DNA of 5,404 bases from Altererythrobacter sp. (GCA_024636575.1 JAGXGU010000065.1:1-5404), one strand, 5' to 3'; shown: positions 1 to 5,404, numbered from the stretch's first letter. Program-made: numbers and translations. Notes: generated from the sequence alone by a model not told the origin.

Positions 1-348
1 AGCACCGTCAAGATTGACGTCCATCACCCGGCGCCAGGCCTCGAACGTCAGATCCGCAAATTCGCCGCTGCCACCGATCCCGGCGTTCACCACCACATGA
101 TCGAGCGTGCCGAGGCTTTCTTCCAGCTTGGCCCATTTTGCAGGATCGGCAACATCGAAGGCGTGGCGTTCGATCGCAGTGTTCAATTGCAGTGCATCCA
201 GCGCATCCCCGTCGCGGTCGATCAGCACCAGCCGCTTTGCCCCCTGGCCAGCCAGCCAGCGCGCGCAGGCTGCACCGATGCCGGAAGCAGCGCCGGTAAT
301 CAGGATGCTGCGACCGGTGAAATCGAGGGGGTTGTCGGGCGTCGGCAT
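1..348 (-). CDS. Short-chain dehydrogenase/reductase (SDR), N-terminal part, cut by window edge
   Basis: This is the first 116 residues of an NAD(P)-dependent oxidoreductase with a Rossmann fold; the catalytic Ser-Tyr-Lys region lies beyond the window. The glycine-rich cofactor loop TGAASGIG is at residues 18-25, the NAG motif (in VVVNAG) at 88-90, and the VMDVN stretch of classical SDRs at about 108-112. An acidic residue after beta-strand 2 (VLIDRD, around D44) suggests NAD(H) rather than NADP(H), which is a family rule and not proof. The ATG at 348-346 is preceded by GGAGAG (361-356), a good Shine-Dalgarno sequence, which fixes the start. The gene is transcribed away from the deacetylase gene, so it need not share a function with it. 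The substrate cannot be predicted from this fragment. The SDR family call is secure. Confidence 0.93.
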   Translation of the reverse strand, partial: MPTPDNPLDFTGRSILITGAASGIGAACARWLAGQGAKRLVLIDRDGDALDALQLNTAIERHAFDVADPAKWAKLEESLGTLDHVVVNAGIGGSGEFADLTFEAWRRVMDVNLDGA

Positions 349-410
349 GATCATTCTCTCCAGTGGATTTTGGCCCCCCTACAGCAACGCAATCTTAAAG
401 CGAATATGCG
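349..410. promoter_or_regulatory. Divergent intergenic region between SDR and deacetylase genes
   Basis: This 62-bp gap separates two divergently transcribed genes, so it should hold, or lie next to, the promoters of both. On its left end it carries the Shine-Dalgarno sequence of the SDR gene (GGAGAG on the minus strand, 361-356). I do not see a convincing -35/-10 pair for either direction. A run of six C (374-379) follows a short T run, but there is no hairpin to make a terminator. Confidence 0.4.
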
Positions 411-1379
411 ATGGGCTGCACGATGGTACCGGTGCTGATCACGATTGATACGGAATATTCAGCGGGCCTTTACGCGCGCGGGATTGCCACCGATCGCATG
501 GACAATTTCGATCGCGCCATCGCCTGCCGTTCCGCCAAGGGGGACGCGGGCATATTCTACCAGATGGATGTATTCGATCGCTGCGGATTGAAAGCAGTGT
601 TCTTCGTCGATCCAATGCCGGCACTGGTATGGGGGCAGGGCGCGGTCGATGCCGTGGTCCAGCCGATTGTCGAACGGGGGCATGAGGTCCAATTGCATTG
701 CCATAGCGAATGGCTATCCTTTGCCGAAAACTCGCCGCTGCCTGGCCGGTCGGGGCTGAATATCAGGGATTTCACGCAAGGGGAGCAACGGGTCTTGCTG
801 GAGTGGGGCCTTGACCGGATCGTAGAGGCCGGAGCGCCGCGGCCAACAGCCTTTCGCGCTGGAAATTACGGCGCGAATGACGATACTTTGCGCGCCTTGG
901 CGCAATTGGACCTGCGCTGGGACAGCAGTTTCCCGGCAGGCCTTGTCGGTTCGCTCTGCGGCATCTCGCTGCCAACGGGGGATTGCCGCCCGGTCATGCA
1001 CTGCGGAATGCATGAATTTCCCGTCAGCGCAATTGCGAGCCGCGATGGCCGGCGGCATGCGCAGATAACCGCGCTATCCTATGGCGAAATGCGCGCCGCG
1101 ATCACCCATGCGGCGCGGGCGCACTGGCCGGGTTTTTGTCTGGTTTCGCATTCGTTCGAACTTTACAATCGCGAAACGCAGCGGCCCAACGCGCTGCTGT
1201 GCCGCCGGTTCGAGAAATTGTGCGAATGGCTCGGTTCCTCGCGCGAAGCGGTGAGTGCCGGCTTCAACGATCTGGACGTTGATCTGACCAGCCCTGGCCT
1301 GGCGCTGCTGCCCCATGATTATCTGCGCACGGGCACCCGGATGGCTCAGCAACTCGCCGCCAATACGGTGTTTCGATGA
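411..1379 (+). CDS. WalW-like polysaccharide deacetylase family protein (CE4/NodB fold)
   Basis: This is probably a cytoplasmic metal-dependent carbohydrate deacetylase of the CE4 superfamily; no signal peptide or membrane segment is visible. In the 322-residue product the first NodB motif appears as TIDTEYS (residues 11-17, D13 the likely catalytic or metal-binding Asp). The second is GHEVQLHCHSEW (90-101), with H96 and H98 as candidate metal ligands. FRAGNYGAND (148-157) carries the third-motif Arg, and LVSHSFE (244-250) supplies the late His. This pattern resembles the WalW branch linked to lipopolysaccharide synthesis, a recollection of the family and not a search result. The start is uncertain: ATG 411 has only a weak upstream AAAG, and ATG 423 (giving MVPVLITIDTEY) places the first strand at the N-terminus as in relatives. 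Its stop overlaps the phosphatase start (ATGA), so the two are almost certainly co-translated. The true substrate, and whether it is active, are unknown. Confidence 0.85.
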   Translation: MGCTMVPVLITIDTEYSAGLYARGIATDRMDNFDRAIACRSAKGDAGIFYQMDVFDRCGLKAVFFVDPMPALVWGQGAVDAVVQPIVERGHEVQLHCHSEWLSFAENSPLPGRSGLNIRDFTQGEQRVLLEWGLDRIVEAGAPRPTAFRAGNYGANDDTLRALAQLDLRWDSSFPAGLVGSLCGISLPTGDCRPVMHCGMHEFPVSAIASRDGRRHAQITALSYGEMRAAITHAARAHWPGFCLVSHSFELYNRETQRPNALLCRRFEKLCEWLGSSREAVSAGFNDLDVDLTSPGLALLPHDYLRTGTRMAQQLAANTVFR

Positions 1380-1936
1380 GTAATCCGATTTCCCGAAATT
1401 TCGGTACATCGCGCGGCCTGCTGCGGCTCGGCCTGTCCTATGTGGAGGCGGTTCCGCTGTGGTCGGCGGCGGTGAAACCTGCATCCGGAGATGTCCGGCG
1501 GCTGGTGTTCGTATGCCATGGCAACATCTGCCGCAGCGCCTATGCGTGGGGGGTGGCGCGCGATCTGGGGCTCAATGCGGCGTCCTTCGGCTTGTCCACC
1601 AGCACCGGCGAACCCGCCCATGAACCGGCGCGGCAGGCAGCAATTGCCCTGGGCCACCCGATCGAGGAGCATTTGACTGTGCGCGTGCAGGATTTCGTCC
1701 CGCAGCCCGGTGATTACCTGCTGGGAATGGAGCACCGGCATCTGCGCAAATTGGCCGCTCTGGCCGATCTGGCGCATCTGCCGCGCGGATTGCTGGGCAG
1801 CTATGCCAACCCGCCGATGTCGCATTTGCACGATCCCTACCGGCTCGATCCAGCCTTTATGGCAGTATGCCTGCGGCGGGTGGAATCTGCGGTGCTGGCG
1901 CTGGCACGGAAATATCCCGTCGTGCGGCTTTCCTGA
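1376..1936 (+). CDS. Low-molecular-weight protein tyrosine phosphatase (Wzb/arsenate reductase fold)
   Basis: The 186-residue product carries the LMW-PTP active-site loop CHGNICRS at residues 47-54 (nucleophile C47, phosphate-binding R53). The general acid D153 sits in HDPY (152-155), so the enzyme is probably catalytically competent. The C-terminal stretch MAVCLRRVESAVLALAR matches the last helix of the fold. Relatives are usually about 150 residues with the Cys near position 10, so the roughly 40 residues before VFVCHGN are an N-terminal extension. The ATG lies in an ATGA overlap with the deacetylase stop, which supports this start. In exopolysaccharide loci such enzymes dephosphorylate Wzc/BY-kinase-type partners, but no tyrosine kinase is visible in this window. 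A role in glycan export control is inferred from the family and the neighbour. The last 80 bp overlap the convergent ATP-grasp gene. Confidence 0.92.
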   Translation: MSNPISRNFGTSRGLLRLGLSYVEAVPLWSAAVKPASGDVRRLVFVCHGNICRSAYAWGVARDLGLNAASFGLSTSTGEPAHEPARQAAIALGHPIEEHLTVRVQDFVPQPGDYLLGMEHRHLRKLAALADLAHLPRGLLGSYANPPMSHLHDPYRLDPAFMAVCLRRVESAVLALARKYPVVRLS

Positions 1937-3092
1937 TGATCGACCAGACATCGGACAGGAACGGGCGCGGATCTTTCCAGGACCATACGTAATAGCGGGC
2001 CGCCGGATTGAGGAATTGCAGGATGAAACTGGCCAGCAGCTTGAGTCTTTGCGCGGCAGGCAATGCGCCGTTTTGCAATTGTGCGATCACATGCTTGGTA
2101 TCCGGGACCAGATAGCGGGCGAATCGCTGTTTCAGGACCGGCGGCGGTTCGCCGGGTAGGCCCACGGCGCAGCGCCAGGTTTCCCATGCGAATTTCGCGC
2201 CGCAATGATAGGCCAGCGGCATGCTGCCCCAGAACCGTCCGTTGATTTCCATCAGGACATACCGGCCGGTGGCGGGATCATGGCGATATTCGACCATCGC
2301 CGGCCCTTCCCAGCCAATGGACCGCAACAATTCTTCGGAAAGCGCCATTTGCGCGGCATGTTCGGTCAATGGCACCGATGTGCAACAGGTCGAAATTCCC
2401 CCCGATGGTGGCCATTCACGCAGACGCCGGTGCTGGAATTTCAGTGTCGCGGCCCCGTGATGCATATGCAGCATCTGGCCAAACCCGTATCCGCCAATAT
2501 ATTCCTGTACCATCGGCCATAGGCCCAGCCGGTCATATTTGCGCAATATCGCCAGCAAGGCCTCCGGCCCGGCGGCATATTCAACCTTTTCCAGTGGCAG
2601 GCCTGCAGCGTCCAACCGGTCAATGACCGCGACCGGATCGGACCATTTGATGGCCGCCGGGTATTTCAGAACCCCTGCCAATTGCCGGTGATCCTGCGCG
2701 GCACGGGGTTGCCAGCTGTCAGGCACATCCATGCCAATGTCCTGCGCCGCCGCCAGCGTGGCGGATTTATCCAGCACCAGCGCGAATTTCTCCGGCTCCG
2801 GCGCGATGATGACGCAATTGGGGATCTTGCCGCGCAGCAGGGCGAGTTCGGCCAGGGTCTGTTCGGACACGGCCATGACTGCGCCAATCTGGTGCCGAGC
2901 GACGAATTGGGGCAGCCATGCCGCCAGCGGGCCATAAGGCCGCACGGTGAAGCGCCGTGCCTGGCGCGACTTCCCACCGATGGCATCCGCCTGCTTTCCT
3001 ACTGCATGGACATCGACGCCCCGTTCGCCCAATTCGCGCACAACGGTCAGGCCGATCGGGCTATCGGTGCCGATTACTGCCGTTGTCACCAT
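1857..3092 (-). CDS. ATP-grasp domain protein (carboxylate-amine ligase-like)
   Basis: This 411-residue protein is predicted to use ATP to activate a carboxylate as an acyl phosphate and join it to an amine or similar nucleophile. The N-terminal preATP-grasp Rossmann-like domain begins VTTAVIGTDSPIG. Further features in order are LDKS (107-110), AIKW with the candidate nucleotide Lys at 149, the hinge VQEYIG (195-200), a PPSGG loop (228-232), and the Mg-binding signature MEINGRFWGS (281-290: E282, N284, R286). E269 in MVEYR is a likely second metal ligand. The chosen ATG (3092) lies 4 nt after the regulator stop and places the first beta-strand at the N-terminus; an upstream in-frame ATG at 3173 would add residues read from inside the regulator gene. 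There is no good Shine-Dalgarno sequence, which fits translational coupling. The tail after about residue 386 is Pro/Ala-rich and overlaps the phosphatase gene. The substrate is unknown. Confidence 0.88.
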   Translation of the reverse strand: MVTTAVIGTDSPIGLTVVRELGERGVDVHAVGKQADAIGGKSRQARRFTVRPYGPLAAWLPQFVARHQIGAVMAVSEQTLAELALLRGKIPNCVIIAPEPEKFALVLDKSATLAAAQDIGMDVPDSWQPRAAQDHRQLAGVLKYPAAIKWSDPVAVIDRLDAAGLPLEKVEYAAGPEALLAILRKYDRLGLWPMVQEYIGGYGFGQMLHMHHGAATLKFQHRRLREWPPSGGISTCCTSVPLTEHAAQMALSEELLRSIGWEGPAMVEYRHDPATGRYVLMEINGRFWGSMPLAYHCGAKFAWETWRCAVGLPGEPPPVLKQRFARYLVPDTKHVIAQLQNGALPAAQRLKLLASFILQFLNPAARYYVWSWKDPRPFLSDVWSIIRKAARRDISVPAPAPQIPPAAGILP

Positions 3093-3096
3093 CTGG

Positions 3097-4515
3097 TTAT
3101 GCAGCGTCGCCGATGCCCAGATCACCCAATTTCCGATACAGCGTGGATCGTCCGATCCCGAGGCGGCGGGCAACTTCGGTCATCCGGCCGCGATAATGGC
3201 CGATGGCAAGGCGGATTACATCGGCCTCGATATCTTCCAGCGGGCGCAGATTACCGTCCGGCGTATACAGCATCACACCCACGCCTTCGTGCAACGGATC
3301 AAGCACCGTGTCGCATTCGCCGAGCAATTCGGACAATTGCGGGAAGCTATCCACCGTCAGCGTTTCATTGTCGCAGAACACGGCAGCGCGGAACAGCACC
3401 GCCTGCAATTGCCGGACATTGCCCGGCCAGTCATAGGCCGACAGCAGACTGAGCGCGGCATCGCTGATCGACAGCGCCCGCAGTCCCGGCTGGTCGCCAA
3501 TCCGCGCCAGGAAATGCCGCGTCAGGGCGGAAATATCGCCCTGCCGTTCGCGCAGCGGCGGCAGCACAATTCTGGTGGTTGAGATTGCCCTGTACAAATC
3601 GGCATCGAAATGGCCCGCTTCGACCAGATCGGCCAGCGGCAGATTGCTGGCGGCGAGCAAGCGTATATCCACACGAAAGCCGTGTTTTGCGCCAACCGGG
3701 CGCACGATGCCGCTGATCAGGGCTTCTGCCAGAACTTCCTGCAATGGCGCAGCCAATCGGTCGATTTCGTCGAGCACCAGCGTGCCGCCGTCACAATGTT
3801 GCAAGGCACCGATCTGACGGTCGAATGCGCCGGGGAAGGCGTTCTGTTCATGCCCGAACAGCACCGATTCGATGGAATTGGCCGGAACACCGCCAACATT
3901 GATGATCCTCAAGGGGGATTTGGCCCGCGTGCTGGCTGAATGCATGGCCCGCACCAGCATTTCCTTGCCCGTGCCGCTTTCGCCCTCGATCAGTACCGCG
4001 CCGTGTCCGCGGGCCGCCTTTGCGGCATTTGCCAGCGCGGTACGGAAAGATTGCGATGTGCCGATCATCGCGTCGAAATCCAGCACGGCCGGCATTTTTT
4101 CGGTAAGCGGCTGGAGCTCTTGCTTGGGCGCTTCCCGCTTGGTTGCGCTGCGCAGAGCGGTCATCAGGCGGTCTGGTGCGACGGGTTTGACCAGATAATC
4201 GGTCGCACCGGCGCGCATGGCCTCAACTGCCAGCAAGGGAGATGCGCTGGTCGTCAGCATCAGGATCGGCATCGCCGGGCGGCGCGCCTTCAATTCCTCG
4301 ATCAGGCTGCAGGCATCGTCACCCGGGACCCATTGGTCGAGGATAATGGCGGATAATTGCATGCCCTGCCGCGTACCAAGGGTCGCGATCGCGGTTTCCG
4401 CGTCATTTACCACCAGCACGCGCCAGCCCTCACGCGCGGCAAGCGCCGTGATGAGCCGGCTTTGTGCCGGTTCATCATCAATCAGCATCAGCAATCTGGT
4501 TGCATCGTCAGCCAT
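3097..4515 (-). CDS. NtrC-type response regulator with degenerate sigma54-contact motif
   Basis: The 472-residue product has three parts. The receiver (about 7-125) has the acidic pocket D13/D14, phosphoacceptor D60 in LDQWVPG, T88 and K110, all intact. The AAA+ domain (about 145-375) has Walker A GESGTGKE (178-185), Walker B GGTLVLDEI (243-251), and WPGNVRQL (363-370). The Fis-type helix-turn-helix lies at about 437-467 (MTEVARRLGIGRSTLYRKL). The sigma54 loop GAFTGA reads NAFPGA (225-230), and the usual FRxDLxxRL arginine-finger segment reads FDADLYRAI (303-311), so both expected Arg positions are Asp and Ala. Activation of sigma54 is therefore doubtful, and action on sigma70 promoters or as a repressor is inferred. 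It may belong near the PEP-CTERM/EPS-associated (PrsR-like) regulators, but this is unproven. No histidine kinase gene is adjacent. GGGG lies 5 nt before the ATG. The ATP-grasp gene follows after 4 nt, presumably in the same transcript. Confidence 0.92.
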   Translation of the reverse strand: MADDATRLLMLIDDEPAQSRLITALAAREGWRVLVVNDAETAIATLGTRQGMQLSAIILDQWVPGDDACSLIEELKARRPAMPILMLTTSASPLLAVEAMRAGATDYLVKPVAPDRLMTALRSATKREAPKQELQPLTEKMPAVLDFDAMIGTSQSFRTALANAAKAARGHGAVLIEGESGTGKEMLVRAMHSASTRAKSPLRIINVGGVPANSIESVLFGHEQNAFPGAFDRQIGALQHCDGGTLVLDEIDRLAAPLQEVLAEALISGIVRPVGAKHGFRVDIRLLAASNLPLADLVEAGHFDADLYRAISTTRIVLPPLRERQGDISALTRHFLARIGDQPGLRALSISDAALSLLSAYDWPGNVRQLQAVLFRAAVFCDNETLTVDSFPQLSELLGECDTVLDPLHEGVGVMLYTPDGNLRPLEDIEADVIRLAIGHYRGRMTEVARRLGIGRSTLYRKLGDLGIGDAA

Positions 4516-4587
4516 AGAACCCCAGAACCGTCCCGTTGCGGTACAGGCAGTCGGTTTAGCCCGAACGTGTAAATGTCAGATTAAGGA

Positions 4588-4608
4588 CATTCGCAACGGT
4601 GCCGAATG
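4588..4608. repeat. Imperfect inverted repeat, possible operator
   Basis: CATTCG (4588-4593) and CGAATG (4603-4608) are perfect 6-bp inverted arms around a 9-nt centre. The site lies about 73-93 bp upstream of the regulator start. A dyad here could be a binding site for the Fis-type helix-turn-helix of that regulator (autoregulation), but with 6-bp arms chance occurrence is quite possible. Confidence 0.25.
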
Positions 4609-4635
4609 ATGGCCTCAGGTCTGGAAGTGCCGAAT
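4599..4635. repeat. 9-bp direct repeat GTGCCGAAT, two copies
   Basis: GTGCCGAAT occurs at 4599-4607 and again at 4627-4635, starts 28 bp apart. The first copy overlaps the right arm of the inverted repeat. The spacing is not an exact multiple of the helical turn (about 2.7 turns). It may be a pair of regulator half-sites or coincidence. Confidence 0.25.
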
Positions 4636-4664
4636 TGCCAATTGGGGTAGTTGATTTGATAGGG

Positions 4665-4693
4665 TTGAAGGTAGCCGCGCCGCGCGATAGAAC
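4665..4693 (+). promoter_or_regulatory. Putative sigma70-type promoter for the oxidase subunit IV-pntA unit
   Basis: TTGAAG (4665-4670) and TAGAAC (4688-4693) are separated by an ideal 17-nt spacer, each matching four of six consensus bases. Initiation near 4700 would give a leader of roughly 27 nt with AGGG (4714-4717) as the ribosome site before the ATG at 4727. The palindrome CTTTCGAAAG overlaps the -10 end and could be an operator. The prediction is by eye only. Confidence 0.4.
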
Positions 4694-4726
4694 TTTCGAA
4701 AGAGACTTTTTACAGGGATTCGAAAA

Positions 4727-4852
4727 ATGGCTTCGTCAAACGACATGAAATCGGCGGAAAAAACCTACGGTAGTTTTATCGGCCTGCTTAAATGGTCGGT
4801 CCCACTGATTGCGCTCATCACACTTGTCATCGTCGTACTGATCGCTCCTTGA
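4727..4852 (+). CDS. aa3-type cytochrome c oxidase subunit IV, small membrane protein
   Basis: This short gene encodes 41 residues. A hydrophilic N-terminus (MASSNDMKSAEKTYGSF) is followed by KW and one membrane helix (about residues 24-40, VPLIALITLVIVVLIA). The E-K-T-Y-x-x-F segment before a K-W at the membrane boundary is the pattern of the bacterial aa3-type cytochrome c oxidase subunit IV family (PF07835). That subunit is a one-helix accessory of the inner-membrane oxidase and is not catalytic. AGGG (4714-4717) lies 9 nt before the ATG. The gene sits directly upstream of pntA, apart from the main cox genes, an arrangement I recall from other alphaproteobacteria. Its stop codon lies 11 nt before the preferred pntA start and overlaps an alternative TTG. 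The family call rests on a short motif plus context. Confidence 0.85.
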   Translation: MASSNDMKSAEKTYGSFIGLLKWSVPLIALITLVIVVLIAP

Positions 4853-4863
4853 GCTCTCCCAGC

Positions 4864-5404
4864 TTGCGTATCGCAGTCCTGAAAGAACGCGCTGACGGCG
4901 AAACACGCGTTGCGATCATTCCTGAAACAGTGAAGAAATTCATTGCTTTGGGTGCCGCCATTGTGATCGAGAAGGGCGCCGGAGAGGCCGCCTCGATTGC
5001 TGATCAGGCCTATGTCGATGCAGGCGCCGAAATGGCCACGGCAGCCAAGGCGGTTGCCAGCGCGGATATCGTGCTGGCGGTCCAAGCGCCTGATGTGGCA
5101 ATGCTCAAGGGCGCAAACGCCGGCGCATGGGTAGTGGCCAGTTTCGACCCCTTTGGCCAGAAAGCCCGCGTCGAAGCCTATGCCAAGGGCGGGTTTGAAG
5201 CGCTGGCGATGGAATTCATGCCCCGCATCACCCGCGCGCAAGGCATGGATATATTGTCCAGCCAGTCCAATCTTGCCGGATACAAGGCGGTTCTGGCCGC
5301 AGCCGACCAATATGGCCGCGCGTTTCCAATGATGATGACGGCTGCAGGCACGATTACTGCCGCGCGGGCATTTATCATGGGGGTCGGGGTTGCCGGACTG
5401 CAGG
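4864..5404 (+). CDS. pntA: NAD(P) transhydrogenase subunit alpha (PntA/PntAA), N-terminal part, cut by window edge
   Basis: This is the NAD(H)-binding dI component of the proton-translocating transhydrogenase, which uses the proton motive force to reduce NADP+ with NADH at the inner membrane. The 180 visible residues begin MRIAVLKERADGETRVA, close to known PntA N-termini. They include the highly conserved block from MEFMPR (116-121) through RAQGMDILSSQSNLAGY (124-140), PMMMTAAGT (155-163), and the start of the nucleotide-binding glycine motif GVGVAG (173-178), where the window ends. There is no usable ATG: the start must be TTG at 4864, chosen because it gives the standard N-terminus, or the in-frame TTG at 4849, which overlaps the upstream TGA and would add five residues. 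A GAG at 4851-4853 is a weak ribosome site for the former. The gene is co-transcribed with oxidase subunit IV. Whether alpha is split (pntAA/pntAB) cannot be seen. Confidence 0.95.
   Translation, partial: MRIAVLKERADGETRVAIIPETVKKFIALGAAIVIEKGAGEAASIADQAYVDAGAEMATAAKAVASADIVLAVQAPDVAMLKGANAGAWVVASFDPFGQKARVEAYAKGGFEALAMEFMPRITRAQGMDILSSQSNLAGYKAVLAAADQYGRAFPMMMTAAGTITAARAFIMGVGVAGLQ

Larger units (their letters stand above)
4516..4726. promoter_or_regulatory. Divergent intergenic region between response regulator and oxidase subunit IV genes
   Basis: At 211 bp this is the longest non-coding stretch in the window, and it must serve promoters in both directions. It is less GC-rich than the flanking genes. 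It contains a plausible sigma70-type promoter for the plus-strand genes, an inverted repeat, a 9-bp direct repeat, and short palindromes (CCAATTGG at 4638-4645, CTTTCGAAAG at 4693-4702). For the regulator direction I found only a poor candidate, TTGCGA with TTTACA 17 nt downstream on the minus strand. I found no convincing small reading frame. Confidence 0.6.

Noticed and set aside
365..380. T run followed by C run between SDR and deacetylase genes, considered as a terminator
   Set aside because: The genes on either side are divergent, so no terminator is expected, and no stem can be formed next to the run.
1074..1951. Minus-strand open frames (1074-1484 and 1346-1951) opposite the deacetylase and phosphatase genes
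   Set aside because: No family motif or sensible composition; they are antisense shadows of two well-supported genes.
3093..3173. Upstream in-frame ATG (3173) that would lengthen the ATP-grasp protein by 27 residues
   Set aside because: The extra residues are read from within the conserved helix-turn-helix end of the regulator gene and show no family resemblance. The ATG at 3092 places the first beta-strand at the N-terminus as expected.
2682..3582. Long plus-strand open frames (2682-3452 and 2947-3582) opposite the ATP-grasp and regulator genes
   Set aside because: Their translations are rich in Arg, His, Gln and Pro with no recognisable domain. They lie antisense to genes with clear motifs and are expected in GC-rich DNA.
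4588..4608. Near match to a sigma54 promoter on the minus strand (CGGCAC then TTGC)
   Set aside because: The two elements are separated by 2 nt where about 5 are required, and the conserved GG/GC spacing is not met.
4765..5310. Minus-strand 181-residue open frame opposite oxidase subunit IV and pntA
   Set aside because: The plus strand here encodes highly conserved PntA sequence; the antisense product has no recognisable feature.

Overview
The window looks like a chromosomal segment of an alphaproteobacterium, most likely a sphingomonad (Sphingomonadaceae or Erythrobacteraceae). The basis is moderately high GC, dense gene packing with overlapping stop/start codons, and a small aa3-oxidase subunit IV gene directly upstream of a proton-translocating transhydrogenase gene, a pairing I associate with this group. 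The taxonomic call is inference; there is no rRNA gene in the window.

Layout from left to right: (1) the 5' part of a short-chain dehydrogenase gene on the minus strand, cut by the window edge; (2) a 62-bp divergent gap; (3) a plus-strand pair joined by an ATGA overlap, encoding a WalW-like CE4 polysaccharide deacetylase and a low-molecular-weight protein tyrosine phosphatase; (4) a minus-strand pair with a 4-nt gap, encoding an NtrC-type response regulator followed by an ATP-grasp ligase. The ATP-grasp gene converges on the phosphatase gene and the two coding regions overlap by 80 bp at their 3' ends; (5) a 211-bp divergent intergenic region with a plausible sigma70-type promoter and small repeats; (6) a plus-strand pair, a 41-residue cytochrome c oxidase subunit IV gene and the 5' part of pntA, cut by the right edge.

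The central four genes (deacetylase, phosphatase, ATP-grasp enzyme, response regulator) could form a functional module for making or modifying a cell-surface glycan or a conjugate of one. Deacetylases and LMW phosphatases are frequent in exopolysaccharide and lipopolysaccharide loci, and ATP-grasp enzymes join carboxylates to amines. The substrate cannot be read from the sequence. The right-hand genes belong to respiratory energy metabolism (oxidase accessory subunit, NADPH supply) and are probably unrelated to the module.

The most notable features are the response regulator, whose AAA+ domain keeps its Walker motifs but has NAFPGA in place of the sigma54-contact motif GAFTGA and lacks both usual arginine-finger positions, and the tail-to-tail overlap, in which the Pro/Ala-rich end of the ATP-grasp protein is written on the antisense strand of the phosphatase's C-terminal helix. 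I see no mobile element, CRISPR array, RNA gene or clear intrinsic terminator.
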